Assembly: GCA_030602785.1 (NCBI GenBank)
Contig: JAUVZB010000024.1
Location: 1 to 35,956 of the forward strand
DNA: 35,956 nt
Source of the DNA: Dehalococcoidia bacterium
GTDB lineage: Bacteria > Chloroflexota > Dehalococcoidia > GIF9 > AB-539-J10
Direction of reading: 5' to 3'
In this document: piece after piece, positions 14,168-21,205 of the stretch
Layout: every line of letters begins with the position of its first letter
Numbering within the stretch: the first letter of the stretch is position 1
Translations under genes and position numbers: made by a program
Notes under the pieces: generated by a model
What the model was told of the DNA's origin: nothing
The model's input: only the letters and a program-made list of their open reading frames with translations
Database searches by the model: none

Positions 14168-14363
14168 CAGCGAACCCCACAGGGTCAGGGGTTAGTCCGG
14201 GGGTGGGTGGCTCCACCAGGCGGATGGCGCTGCCCACGGAGTCTTTGGCTGCCTCCAGGTCATGCGCCACAGCGGTCAGCCCGAGCTGGACGGCCTCGCC
14301 CACCAGGGACATGAGCAGGCCGCTGACGCGCTGCAGGTGCTCGGCTATCTGTTCTTCGGTCAT
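14121..14363 (-). CDS. Small helical protein
   Basis: 80 aa. ATG 14363 is chosen because AGGGGAGGAAG precedes it and it overlaps the upstream stop as TAATG. Predicted helices: MTEEQIAEHLQRVSGLLMSLVGEAVQLG and VAHDLEAAKDSVGSAIRLV, then a Pro-rich link. Between a membrane-anchored helical protein and an unknown, it could be a partner of either. Confidence 0.6.
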   Translation of the reverse strand: MTEEQIAEHLQRVSGLLMSLVGEAVQLGLTAVAHDLEAAKDSVGSAIRLVEPPTPGLTPDPVGFADGVRRDMGRLRGLRP

Positions 14364-14656
14364 TACGGCTTCCTCCCCTCTAACCGCACAAAGGTTCTCG
14401 CCCACTCAGCCCATAGCTGCTCCTCGCGGACATGGTGTTCAGAGGTTTCCTTGGCGGCATCCCTGACCTCGCGGAGCAAGTCCTCCAGGGCAGAGCCCTC
14501 GCCCGGGTTATGGCCCGGGTTATGGCCTGGGTTAGAGTTCCGGTTCCGGTTTCGGTCGCGGCGGGGCAGGTAGAAGAGAAAGGTGGCCACCAGAGTCCCG
14601 ATGACGCTGACCAAGGTGACGATGATTTGAAGAAGTGCTCGGCTAAGTTCGTCCAC
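14363..14656 (-). CDS. Single-span membrane protein with repeat linker
   Basis: 97 aa, GTG 14656 after GAGGGAAG. Residues 8-30 (LLQIIVTLVSVIGTLVATFLFYL) form one transmembrane helix. A basic RRDRNRNRN linker and an NPGH repeat follow, then a charged coiled-coil-like helix (LEDLLREVRDAAKETSEHH). Topology is probably N-out, C-in by the positive-inside rule. The organisation resembles small phage or plasmid membrane proteins; no function known. Confidence 0.65.
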   Translation of the reverse strand: MDELSRALLQIIVTLVSVIGTLVATFLFYLPRRDRNRNRNSNPGHNPGHNPGEGSALEDLLREVRDAAKETSEHHVREEQLWAEWARTFVRLEGRKP

Positions 14657-14679
14657 CCGCTTCCCTCAGGGGTAGGGTA

Positions 14680-14889
14680 TCACCTCGGGGAGCCGATGTC
14701 ACCCCCCCGGCGGCCGATGTTCCTCCCCATTGCCTGGCACTCTTCCACGGCGGCCCGGTCCGACCTGCCGATGGTGATTACAAGGAATTTCCCCCTGCTC
14801 ATGAAGGCCTCCAGCTGCTGGCGGCTCCGGAACCGCCTCACCCCGCCCTCGGGCAGGATGGCCACCGCCCGCAGTCGCCCCCCCGTCAT
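14680..14889 (-). CDS. Small basic protein
   Basis: 69 aa, starting at an ATGA overlap with the upstream gene. Basic and strand-rich (LRAVAILPEGGVRRFRSRQQLEAFMSRGKFLVITIGRSD). The strand-helix-strand order recalls a small nucleotide- or RNA-binding fold, but evidence is thin. Confidence 0.5.
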   Translation of the reverse strand: MTGGRLRAVAILPEGGVRRFRSRQQLEAFMSRGKFLVITIGRSDRAAVEECQAMGRNIGRRGGDIGSPR

Positions 14890-15173
14890 ATCAGCCCGGC
14901 AGCCCTGAGCAGCTTGTCCACAGTCTCGACATCCTTTGCTTTTGCGACCTCCTCCCTTATCTCCGGTGGGATGCTCGGGTCCTGCGACAGTTGCCTCATT
15001 TGCAGGCTCCAGACTACACTCTGCAGCTTTATCATCGACGCCATTTGGCCCAGCATCCGATAAAGTTGGCTCGTTTCCTGAGCCACCACCTGGTCATAGC
15101 AGGTCTCCCTGTCGGGCATCCATTTGGCACATGTGCTGCCCTGGCACTCGCCATTGATAACCGGGCAAAACAT
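14886..15173 (-). CDS. Cys-rich N-terminus helical protein
   Basis: 95 aa. ATG 15182 lies directly against AAAGGGGG with no spacing, so ATG 15173 is the better start. CPVINGECQGSTCAKW and a fourth Cys soon after resemble the four-Cys headers of phage proteins that bind metal. The rest is a long helical segment (QLYRMLGQMASMIKLQSVVWSL). Confidence 0.6.
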   Translation of the reverse strand: MFCPVINGECQGSTCAKWMPDRETCYDQVVAQETSQLYRMLGQMASMIKLQSVVWSLQMRQLSQDPSIPPEIREEVAKAKDVETVDKLLRAAGLI

Positions 15174-15219
15174 CAAGGGCATCCCCCTTTATGGTTGGCG
15201 CTCACGAAACCAAAATTAC

Positions 15220-15735
15220 TTAAGGGTTCCTATCTGGCAGTTTAGGGTTCCCCCACATCAACGAAGGGGGGTTTGCTCTGACACGTTGCGGTCTCGGCCC
15301 TGTCAAGGGTTTCCCCACATCAATTGTGAGCCGGCCGCCGAGGTGGTCATACTCGTGCAGGGCCGTCCTGGCCCCGGGGCCGGAAAAACGGAGCTTCACC
15401 GCCTGGCGGTGCTGGTCCTCGCCCCTGATCACCACCATCATGGCCCGGGTCACCACGTAGAACTGGTCCGGGAGCGAGAGACACCCTTCCTCAAAGGTCT
15501 GGTGCCCCTTCGCCTTGAGGATGACGGGGTTGACCAGACAGATAGGGGGCTGCTCATTCATCGCCATGACGAAGACCCGGAGATGGGGCCCGATCTGGTT
15601 GGCTGACAGGCCCTGGGCCCCGTGCTCCTGCAGCTCCCGGAAGAGGTCGCGCACCAGGTTGTCGATGGGAGTCTCAGCCAGCACCCAGGCGCAGGGCTGC
15701 CGGAGTAAGGCCAGGTCAGTGATGATGGGCAGCAC
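15220..15735 (-). CDS. def: Peptide deformylase
   Basis: 171 aa from GTG 15735, which has GGAGAAAC 4-10 nt upstream; GTG 15765 would overlap the neighbour by 50 nt. All three deformylase motifs are present: GAQGLSANQIG (39-49), EGCLS (83-87, metal ligand Cys85) and HEYDH (127-131, two His ligands and the catalytic Glu). It removes formyl from nascent proteins. Deformylases on phages and plasmids are known. Downstream AT-rich sequence and overlap with the membrane gene place it in the same operon. Confidence 0.9.
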   Translation of the reverse strand: MLPIITDLALLRQPCAWVLAETPIDNLVRDLFRELQEHGAQGLSANQIGPHLRVFVMAMNEQPPICLVNPVILKAKGHQTFEEGCLSLPDQFYVVTRAMMVVIRGEDQHRQAVKLRFSGPGARTALHEYDHLGGRLTIDVGKPLTGPRPQRVRANPPSLMWGNPKLPDRNP

Positions 15736-16093
15736 GTTTCTCCAGAAACGTGTCCCGGTGGCCACCGGCCATCACGCATTCTGTCTCATGCTCAAAGAGG
15801 CCCCGCCCATCGTCCCGGTGGTGGCGCAGGTCCTCACACATTATATCCCAGCCAGTCCAGACCTGGCCCAGGACAATGAACCCCACCAGCGCCAGGAACC
15901 ACTCCCCGCCCAGAAAGCCCGGGAGGACGAACAATGCCCTGACCAGCACACAGGCAAGCCCCTGGACCCAGGTATGACGCAGGCCCGATGGCAGGTGCGT
16001 AGCACCGCGGCGGCCCTCCAGGCGGAGGACCATGGCCAGGCCCAGGGCAGCCAGCCAGGGCCAGGCCGCCGCCAGATCTACCTCCCCTGTCAC
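15716..16093 (-). CDS. Small two-span membrane protein
   Basis: 125 aa, GTG 16093 after GGGGAGA. Hydrophobic stretches at about 6-22 (LAAAWPWLAALGLAMVL) and 42-78 (VQGLACVLVRALFVLPGFLGG and FLALVGFIVLGQVW) suggest two or three spans. The soluble end is His-rich (HHRDD, HHH terminus). It may bind a metal. No family recognised. Confidence 0.6.
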   Translation of the reverse strand: MTGEVDLAAAWPWLAALGLAMVLRLEGRRGATHLPSGLRHTWVQGLACVLVRALFVLPGFLGGEWFLALVGFIVLGQVWTGWDIMCEDLRHHRDDGRGLFEHETECVMAGGHRDTFLEKRAAHHH

Positions 16094-16311
16094 AATCTCC
16101 CCTCGTAGAGGCCCAGGGACTCGTCGGCCACCTCCTTGACGCTCTTCCCCGACCGCTGGGCCAGGGCCTCTATCTGCTCCATGTGGGTAATGGCTTGGCT
16201 CATTACTTCCTTCAGGGGGATCCCCTGGCTCTGCACCAGCCTACCAAGAGTGGCCACCAGGCGCCGCCCTTCAGGGGTGGCCAGCAACTGGGCAACCTCC
16301 AGCCCCAGCAT
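16090..16311 (-). CDS. Small helical protein
   Basis: 73 aa. ATG 16311 overlaps the upstream stop as TGATG, so translation is coupled; the longer reading runs through the HiPIP-like gene. Helical throughout (VAQLLATPEGRRLVATLGRLVQ, IPLKEVMSQAITHMEQIEALAQ). Function unknown. Confidence 0.6.
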   Translation of the reverse strand: MLGLEVAQLLATPEGRRLVATLGRLVQSQGIPLKEVMSQAITHMEQIEALAQRSGKSVKEVADESLGLYEGRL

Positions 16312-16667
16312 CACAGCGCCACCGCCCTGGCCATCCAGGAGAAAGGGACATCCTCCTTGGTTGGGGCCCACAAAATGCACCACGCATACGGTGCAATCTG
16401 GCCCTCCACGGCCTCGCAGGTCGCAACCACCGCGCTCTCCTTCTGGAAGAAATCGCAAGTGCTGCAGTCGTAAAAGTATGCCCCGGGCAGGAACGGGGAA
16501 AAGGGAGCGTAGCCAGTCTCAAACTTGGTGAACTGCGCTCCTCGTTCCTGGAGCAGGTCCCGCAGCTCCTGGCGGAGCTGGACAACCGTCTCGGGGAAAA
16601 TCAGGCCCAGCCCGATGCGCAGCGGCGTCAGTGCCGCCGCCAGGGGTAAACCTTGCCGTTGTACCAT
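16311..16667 (-). CDS. HiPIP-like iron-sulfur protein
   Basis: 118 aa from ATG 16667 after GAAGGAGGTTCTC. The C-terminal half contains C68-x2-C71-x12-C84-x12-C97-x2-W, in DCSTC, ATCEAVEG and AWCILWAP. This is close to the high-potential iron-sulfur pattern C-x2-C...C-x6-I-x3-[GA]-W-C-x2-W, with Ala replacing the usual Gly before Trp. Similar cysteine patches appear in phage proteins of unknown role. No Tat signal is visible, unlike periplasmic HiPIPs, so it would be cytoplasmic or virion-bound. Pattern is seen; a cluster is inferred. Confidence 0.65.
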   Translation of the reverse strand: MVQRQGLPLAAALTPLRIGLGLIFPETVVQLRQELRDLLQERGAQFTKFETGYAPFSPFLPGAYFYDCSTCDFFQKESAVVATCEAVEGQIAPYAWCILWAPTKEDVPFSWMARAVAL

Positions 16668-16678
16668 GAGAACCTCCT

Positions 16679-17368
16679 TCAGTCTTGGCCTGTCTGCACA
16701 TCCGCCGCAGCCAGGAAGCGGTCCAGTACTCCCCTCAGCTCGGGGCTGAAGTCAAAATGCCGGAAGAGTCTCCGGAAGAACACAAGGTCAGATCCCAGGA
16801 AGGCATTGGCCACCGGGTCCCGCGGCCCCCGCTTTAGCCGGCGCATCAGGAGAAGGGCCTGCCCGAAGGCGGGCAGCTCCTTCAAGTGTGCGCCCAGGCC
16901 CCACCGGGCGGTTAGCCGGATGGTCTTCCATGTCCAGGCAATATCATGCGCCAGGATCATCAGCCCCGGGTTGGGGGGCCATGCCGTGACGAAGGGGTAT
17001 GCGGAAACGCGGTCCTTCTGGAGCACGGGCCTCAGCCAGTTGGCAAACTCGATATGGGGACGCGTGAAGACCTCCTGTACCTCCTGGAGGAGGAGGCCCT
17101 CCCTGGGTGGAGCTGCCCACCCCACCACATCGGTGGTGAAACGGACGGCCCAGACGGCCACCGCCCACCAGAAGGCGTCAACAGCCGGCTGGTGAGGAGG
17201 GCAGGAGTTGTCGTCCGCCCATTCCCGGGCACAGTTCAGGCTCGCTCCGGCGATGCTCTGGTAGAGCTTGACCAGGGCGCCGTAGCCCTGTTGGCCTGCA
17301 GGGGAGGCCCGCATGTAGGCCACATTGGTGGCGGCGCATTTAAGCATGACCGCCCTGGCAGAAGTCAT
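16679..17368 (-). CDS. Hypothetical helical protein
   Basis: 229 aa. ATG 17368 has CAGGT 4 nt upstream and lies one base after the previous gene's stop (TAAAATG). It is Trp-rich, with hydrophobic helices (AFWWAVAVWAVRFTTDVVGWAA, NPGLMILAHDIAWTWKTIRL) that could be membrane-associated. The C-terminus is basic and helical (LRGVLDRFLAAADVQ). No family recognised. Confidence 0.6.
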   Translation of the reverse strand: MTSARAVMLKCAATNVAYMRASPAGQQGYGALVKLYQSIAGASLNCAREWADDNSCPPHQPAVDAFWWAVAVWAVRFTTDVVGWAAPPREGLLLQEVQEVFTRPHIEFANWLRPVLQKDRVSAYPFVTAWPPNPGLMILAHDIAWTWKTIRLTARWGLGAHLKELPAFGQALLLMRRLKRGPRDPVANAFLGSDLVFFRRLFRHFDFSPELRGVLDRFLAAADVQTGQD

Positions 17369-17369
17369 T

Positions 17370-17705
17370 TTACCTGCCCCGCACCGGATTCCCCATTCCA
17401 TCCCAGCCCTTCACCTGTAGCTCCTCCACCAGCCGGTTGATCTCGGCCTCCAGCTCCTCAGTCAGGTAGCGCAGGAAGACTTTGCCCTCTACACCCAGGA
17501 CCTCGGTAAGAATCCGGCTGAAGGCGTTGAGCTCCACCCGGGCCAGCACCCTACCGTTCTCAATATCAGTCAGAAACTTTAACCGACGCGAGGGGTCCTC
17601 GCTCACATGGTCCTGGAGCCGCATGAGTGTGAGGCGACCCAACCTGTCGTACATTTCGCGGCACCTGGTGGCCTCCTCCGCCCCAGCCGCCTTCTCAGTG
17701 CTCAT
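17370..17705 (-). CDS. Helical, possibly coiled-coil protein
   Basis: 111 aa from ATG 17705, with GGAGGT and a TAAAATG junction with the upstream gene, the same arrangement as at its own 3' end. Charged heptad-like helices dominate (EEATRCREMYDRLGRLTLMRLQDHV, YLTEELEAEINRLVEELQV). It lies between the UbiA-like and the 229-aa proteins. Function unknown. Confidence 0.6.
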   Translation of the reverse strand: MSTEKAAGAEEATRCREMYDRLGRLTLMRLQDHVSEDPSRRLKFLTDIENGRVLARVELNAFSRILTEVLGVEGKVFLRYLTEELEAEINRLVEELQVKGWDGMGNPVRGR

Positions 17706-17706
17706 T

Positions 17707-18477
17707 TTAGACCTCCAGACGCCAAAGTAATAGTATCCCTGCCATCGCCGGCATGGCAAGGGACATTAGCATGAGGGTCTGGTCAACAGGCTTCAGGAGC
17801 CAGGGGATCGCCCCGCCCGGCGGATCCTGGGCGAACCCCCCCCACTCCGAGATCCAGACTGTGGCATTCCGCACTTTTCGTCTCAGGTACCGGGCCCGGG
17901 TGCTGAGCACCCGCTGCGCCCAGGAGGTCAGGAAACAGTAGGCGCCGCCGATGACCAGTATGAGGGGGGATCCGCCCCCCATGGCCAGGTAGCCCACCAC
18001 GAAGGGGAAGACCCCCCAGAAGAGGGCGAACTGGGCGTCGCCGTGCATACCCAGCCATTCCAAGTTGTAGCAGGTGACGATACATATACCCGCTACTATC
18101 AGCAAGAACATCCACTCGGGAACATTGCCCCAGTAGAGGTTGGCCAACCCCACCATACCTGCCAGGAAGAGGCTTAATGCGCCCACCACCACCAGGTGCC
18201 ACCGGGGCAGGCGCAGCGCCAGGGGGTCACCCATGAGCAAGTCTAAACAATGGGCGGCCACTCCCATGCCGAGGAAGAAGGCCAGCAGGGCCCACCCCAG
18301 CACATCCCAGCGCAGGGCCGGGGCCAGGGCGGCGCCGAAGACCACATAGCTCAGGTGCCATACGGTGTAGGGAAGATGAATGGTGTTCACCCACCTGGCC
18401 AGGTAGTTATTGGATGGGATGATGTACCAGGCGGTGGCTGCTCTGCCGGCGCCCAGCCCTGCCTTTTCTTCAGACAT
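17707..18477 (-). CDS. UbiA-like polytopic membrane protein
   Basis: 256 aa with seven or eight hydrophobic helices. PYTVWHLSYVVFGAALAP, GVAAHCLDLLMGDPL and YNLEWLGMHGDAQFALFWGVFPFVVGYLAMGG follow the helix order of UbiA prenyltransferases, but the Asp-rich motifs are degenerate (HCLDLLMGD in place of NDxxDxxxD). Intact enzymes of this superfamily prenylate aromatic acids such as 4-hydroxybenzoate. Its start overlaps the UbiC-like gene by 8 nt, so the pair is co-translated, which supports the call. It could also be an unrelated helical membrane protein. Confidence 0.6.
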   Translation of the reverse strand: MSEEKAGLGAGRAATAWYIIPSNNYLARWVNTIHLPYTVWHLSYVVFGAALAPALRWDVLGWALLAFFLGMGVAAHCLDLLMGDPLALRLPRWHLVVVGALSLFLAGMVGLANLYWGNVPEWMFLLIVAGICIVTCYNLEWLGMHGDAQFALFWGVFPFVVGYLAMGGGSPLILVIGGAYCFLTSWAQRVLSTRARYLRRKVRNATVWISEWGGFAQDPPGGAIPWLLKPVDQTLMLMSLAMPAMAGILLLWRLEV

Positions 18478-18940
18478 ACATCTCCCTGGCGAAGTACTCG
18501 CGGATACTGATGGAGACCCCGGGACCCTGCAGTTGGTAGATCCGCCAGAAAATCCCCTTATCCCCCTGCCCGCAGTCCAACAGGGCCGCCTGGCAGTTGA
18601 GCCCGTGCTTGGTGAGCAGCTGGCCGATGCCCATCTTGCCTTCGAGGATGTCCTGGAGGAAGGCCTGCACCATGGCCGTGCAGCGTATGTGGCTGGTCGC
18701 CGTGGCCACCACCCTGTCCCCGGCCACCAGCTCCACCTCCCGCGTCACCTCCCCATAGGGTGAGGGTGTGACCCCCACGTCTTTGGAGGCCTCCTGGCTG
18801 ACGAGCCGCACCGTCACCTCCTCGCCGAAGAGCAGGGAGAGGGCGCCCTGCAGGGTCCCGAAGACGGCCATGAGGGGCCGGAGCTTTGGGGGAAAATCTC
18901 TGGTCTTCTCCAGGAGCTGGGGTATGTCCAAGGGTTCCAT
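18470..18940 (-). CDS. Chorismate-lyase-like (UbiC-fold) protein
   Basis: 156 aa from ATG 18940 after GGGAGGTGACTG, in a TGATG overlap. The pattern YGEVTREVELVAGDRVVATAT, LQDILEGKMGIGQLL, FWRIYQLQGP and ISIREYF aligns by eye with E. coli UbiC from its WLREILLC segment to its TELFLP end. Arg67 and Glu148 match the catalytic Arg and Glu. Chorismate lyase converts chorismate to 4-hydroxybenzoate and pyruvate. Next to a UbiA-like membrane protein it suggests quinone-precursor chemistry. The UTRA ligand-binding fold is related, but no DNA-binding domain is present. Confidence 0.65.
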   Translation of the reverse strand: MEPLDIPQLLEKTRDFPPKLRPLMAVFGTLQGALSLLFGEEVTVRLVSQEASKDVGVTPSPYGEVTREVELVAGDRVVATATSHIRCTAMVQAFLQDILEGKMGIGQLLTKHGLNCQAALLDCGQGDKGIFWRIYQLQGPGVSISIREYFAREMYV

Positions 18941-19323
18941 CAGTCACCTCCCGCAATATGCCTTTCAGTATAACCCTGCCGGGGCGCCTGGTGTACAACG
19001 CCGCCGGGGACCGTAGTACACCCTTCTGGGCACTCGTGAAAGTGAAAATGCCCCAGCTCGTTGACCGCCAGCTCGAAGAAATCCACCCCGAGGCGGGCGA
19101 AGGCCAGGCGCACATCCGCCTCCCAAATCGACCGCAGCACTGTCTGGCGGCGGTCGGAGCACCAGGGGCGAACCGAGATGTGCCAGCCGGGGGCAAGGGC
19201 ATGCCTGGTAACGATGATGTGATAGCGCCGGGCGATACAGAACCTGTCCATAGGAAAGCCCGTCATCTCGTCCGTCCCCTCGAACTTCCAGTGCGGCATC
19301 TTGAACCCGTGATGCGGTGTCAC
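18940..19323 (-). CDS. DUF7694-like phage protein
   Basis: 127 aa, GTG 19323 after GAGGGAG, overlapping the Pol X stop (GTGA). GWHISVRPWCSDRRQTVLRSIWEADVRLAF resembles the W-H-[IV]-S-V...R...W-E core of a small phage domain family I recall as DUF7694. The HFHFHECPEGCTT segment could bind metal. No function is known. Confidence 0.5.
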   Translation of the reverse strand: MTPHHGFKMPHWKFEGTDEMTGFPMDRFCIARRYHIIVTRHALAPGWHISVRPWCSDRRQTVLRSIWEADVRLAFARLGVDFFELAVNELGHFHFHECPEGCTTVPGGVVHQAPRQGYTERHIAGGD

Positions 19324-19787
19324 AGCCGCTCCCTCATGGATGGCTCAATGTAGGGCAGCCCCAGGGCCCCGAAGATCTCCTCCTCGGACCGCCAGGCCAC
19401 CCGCTGGTCATCCTTGAGGATCCCCCGGCCGTCTGCAGCGAAATGCAGCAATTTGGCCTTCGCCCTCATAGCCAGGTCGCGGTTAAATGCTGCGCTGCCG
19501 GTGCGCACCAGTAGCAGCATGGGGAAGGTCTCCTCATTGGCCAGGTAGAGGTCCACGGAGGCCCCCATATACTGGAAACGCTGGAGCTTCGGCCCCCCGA
19601 TGCGGCACCCCAGCTCGTGGAGCTTGACCGCCAGTTGCCCCTGGTTGGCCGGGATGAGGACCAGGTCGATGTCTTTGACCAGGGGCCGCTCCCGGCGGAT
19701 GCTGCCGGCCATGGTCATCTTCTTGCAGCAGGGCTCCAGCTCCTTCACCAGCGCCGTCGCTATCGCCCTGGCTCGCTCAAGCTCCAT
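19320..19787 (-). CDS. Minimal Pol X-type nucleotidyltransferase
   Basis: 155 aa. ATG 19787 has GAGGAGG upstream; the longer reading lacks one. GSIRR at 28-32, D39-x-D41 and Asp79 in SVDLY are the three-carboxylate nucleotidyltransferase site. KLQRFQYMG and LLLVRTGSAAFNRDLAMRAK with EEEIFGALGLPYIEPSMRE are Pol X palm-thumb signatures. It lacks the 8-kDa and fingers domains, so it is a stand-alone catalytic module. It may add nucleotides to DNA ends or to another substrate. Confidence 0.82.
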   Translation of the reverse strand: MELERARAIATALVKELEPCCKKMTMAGSIRRERPLVKDIDLVLIPANQGQLAVKLHELGCRIGGPKLQRFQYMGASVDLYLANEETFPMLLLVRTGSAAFNRDLAMRAKAKLLHFAADGRGILKDDQRVAWRSEEEIFGALGLPYIEPSMRERL

Positions 19788-20133
19788 GCCCGGCCTCCTC
19801 GTCCCAGTACCCGGTAGACTTTCTGACACGGATGACCCCATGAGTAGGCCCACCAGAGTCCTCAAGCTTCCTGACTATCGGTAGGACAACCATTGACCCA
19901 TTTCGCAAGATGGCGACAGCCCGGCCCTCTTTTCTCGCCAGCTCCCCCGCAGCGAGAAGGTCTTTCACATATTCATCGTCCATAATCCGTATCACAAGGT
20001 CATGGCCCATCTGGTCTAACCACTCCTGGGATGGGATTATGTAGATGCCGGTGGGGGTTCGACTTATTTCCCCCTTCCTGTACATTTCTCTAAGCAGGGC
20101 CTCCTCACCGGACCCGGCCTCCTCAGGTTTCAC
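19777..20133 (-). CDS. Hypothetical protein, partly duplicated
   Basis: 118 aa, GTG 20133 after GAAG; ATG at codon 17 is an alternative. RTPTGIYIIPSQEWLDQMG and EGRAVAILRNGSMVVLPIVRKL are the clearest parts and suggest a small alpha/beta protein. Its first 16 codons, with the end of the gene upstream, recur as a fragment at 20377-20425. Overlaps the Pol X gene by 11 nt. Confidence 0.6.
   Translation of the reverse strand: MKPEEAGSGEEALLREMYRKGEISRTPTGIYIIPSQEWLDQMGHDLVIRIMDDEYVKDLLAAGELARKEGRAVAILRNGSMVVLPIVRKLEDSGGPTHGVIRVRKSTGYWDEEAGHGA
20081..20129 (-). repeat. Duplication junction, intact copy
   Basis: This stretch encodes the N-terminus of the 118-aa protein (KPEEAGSGEEALLREMYRK). It matches 20377-20425 at most positions, marking the downstream edge of a tandem duplication that copied the 79/80-aa gene. 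Confidence 0.65.
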
Positions 20134-20362
20134 GGACGGCTTCGCTAACCGGCAGGCCCTTAACCGGCGGGGGCTTCATCAGGTCCTCCAGATGCACCTG
20201 AAAGCACTCCGCTCGGCCAGTGAAGGGCAAGGGGCCCTCGAGGGTCACCAGCTCACCACGCCGCACGTGGAGGAAGTCAGCCGTCTCCTGGTGGTCGCAG
20301 ACCTCCCACACGTCCCACACCGTCCCGTTTACGGTCTCCCTGGTGGACAAAAACCGCTTCAT
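20123..20362 (-). CDS. Small protein, tandem paralogue A
   Basis: 79 aa from ATG 20362 after AGAGGAGGTGACCGG. MKRFLSTRETVNGTVWDVWEVCDHQETADFLHVRR is about 80% identical over its first 35 residues to the neighbour at 20419. The middle diverges and the ends converge again on the PVSE motif. A beta-rich small domain. Function unknown. Confidence 0.65.
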   Translation of the reverse strand: MKRFLSTRETVNGTVWDVWEVCDHQETADFLHVRRGELVTLEGPLPFTGRAECFQVHLEDLMKPPPVKGLPVSEAVRET

Positions 20363-20376
20363 CCGGTCACCTCCTC

Positions 20377-20425
20377 TACATTTCTCTAAGCCGGGCCACC
20401 TCACCGGGCCCGGCCCCCTCAAGTT
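20377..20425 (-). pseudogene. Fragment of duplicated 118-aa gene
   Basis: Between paralogues A and B, the minus strand reads a copy of the N-terminal coding part of the gene at 19777-20133 (EGAGPGEVARLREM then stop). Its Shine-Dalgarno portion now serves paralogue A. Confidence 0.6.
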
Positions 20426-20661
20426 CCAGCTGCGGGCTCTTCGCTGACCGGCAGCCTCTGCAACAGGTCCCCCAGAACCTCCTGAAAGCACTCCGGCCTG
20501 AAAAGGTCTATCTTGACAGCGAAGGGTTGGGGGCCGCTGCGGCTCCCCCTCTGCAACCGCCGCACGTGGAGGAAATCCCCCGTCTCCTGGTTGTCGCACA
20601 CCTCCCACACCTCCCACACCGGGCCGTTGATGGTCGCCCTGGTGGATATGAACCGCTTCAT
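20419..20661 (-). CDS. Small protein, tandem paralogue B
   Basis: 80 aa from ATG 20661 after AGGAGGTGGCCGG, in an ATGA overlap. MKRFISTRATINGPVWEVWEVCDNQETGDFLHVRR identifies it as the duplicate of 20123-20362. The central loop is more basic here (LQRGSRSGPQP). Function unknown. Confidence 0.65.
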   Translation of the reverse strand: MKRFISTRATINGPVWEVWEVCDNQETGDFLHVRRLQRGSRSGPQPFAVKIDLFRPECFQEVLGDLLQRLPVSEEPAAGT

Positions 20662-20903
20662 CCGGCCACCTCCTCCTGGTATTCTGTCATGACTGCCGGT
20701 ACCGGCACGTCTGTCAGTGCTAAGTCCACCGCTTGCAGAAAAGAGCAGGGCTGGATGGTGTAGGCCAGGCCAACCTCATCTATTTGTGCCGGGTCGCCCA
20801 GCCTCGCGTTCAGGGGGCAGCCCCCGCAGTCGGGGTCGAAGAGGAGCCCGTCGCCCAACTCCGTGCAGCGTTCATACAGGGCGAACACCTCGCTCATCTT
20901 CAT
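20658..20903 (-). CDS. Cys-containing small protein
   Basis: 81 aa from ATG 20903 after GAGGAGGAGATGCC, which lies inside the C-terminal codons of the upstream gene. DCGGCPL and a single Cys in IQPCSF, with C in ERCTEL, could form a metal site. No family recognised. Confidence 0.55.
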   Translation of the reverse strand: MKMSEVFALYERCTELGDGLLFDPDCGGCPLNARLGDPAQIDEVGLAYTIQPCSFLQAVDLALTDVPVPAVMTEYQEEVAG

Positions 20904-21205
20904 GGCATCTCCTCCTCTGGCGGGTAGAGCTCTGCCTCCGCCTCCATCCTTATATGGATGCCGCGAAGCATCATGTCCTGTTCCACTGGTACCTGGTAGG
21001 CATGTAGTTGTTCATCATCAAGAGGGAAAACCAGATAGTATTCCCCGGCAGATACATCTATCCCTGGAAGTAGAGAGGCCTTAATCTCACCAGGGGTCAC
21101 CTCCACACTACAAGGCCCTTCATAGATGGTCTCCCCAGGCTCATACTGGTGTTTATCGTTGTTCCATCCCACCTTACAAAGACTGAATTTACAACCACGG
21201 TTCAA
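20900..21205 (-). CDS. Hypothetical beta-rich protein
   Basis: 101 aa with a TTG start at 21205 overlapping the upstream stop (TTGA), after GAGGAGGAGATACC; the longer ORF is out of context. It contains the beta strands KFSLCKVGWNN, SVEVTPGEIKAS and EYYLVFPL, and ends in MEAEAELYPPEEEMP. That tail is nearly identical to the tail of the upstream protein. The EEE codons are also the ribosome site for the next gene. Confidence 0.6.
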   Translation of the reverse strand: MNRGCKFSLCKVGWNNDKHQYEPGETIYEGPCSVEVTPGEIKASLLPGIDVSAGEYYLVFPLDDEQLHAYQVPVEQDMMLRGIHIRMEAEAELYPPEEEMP

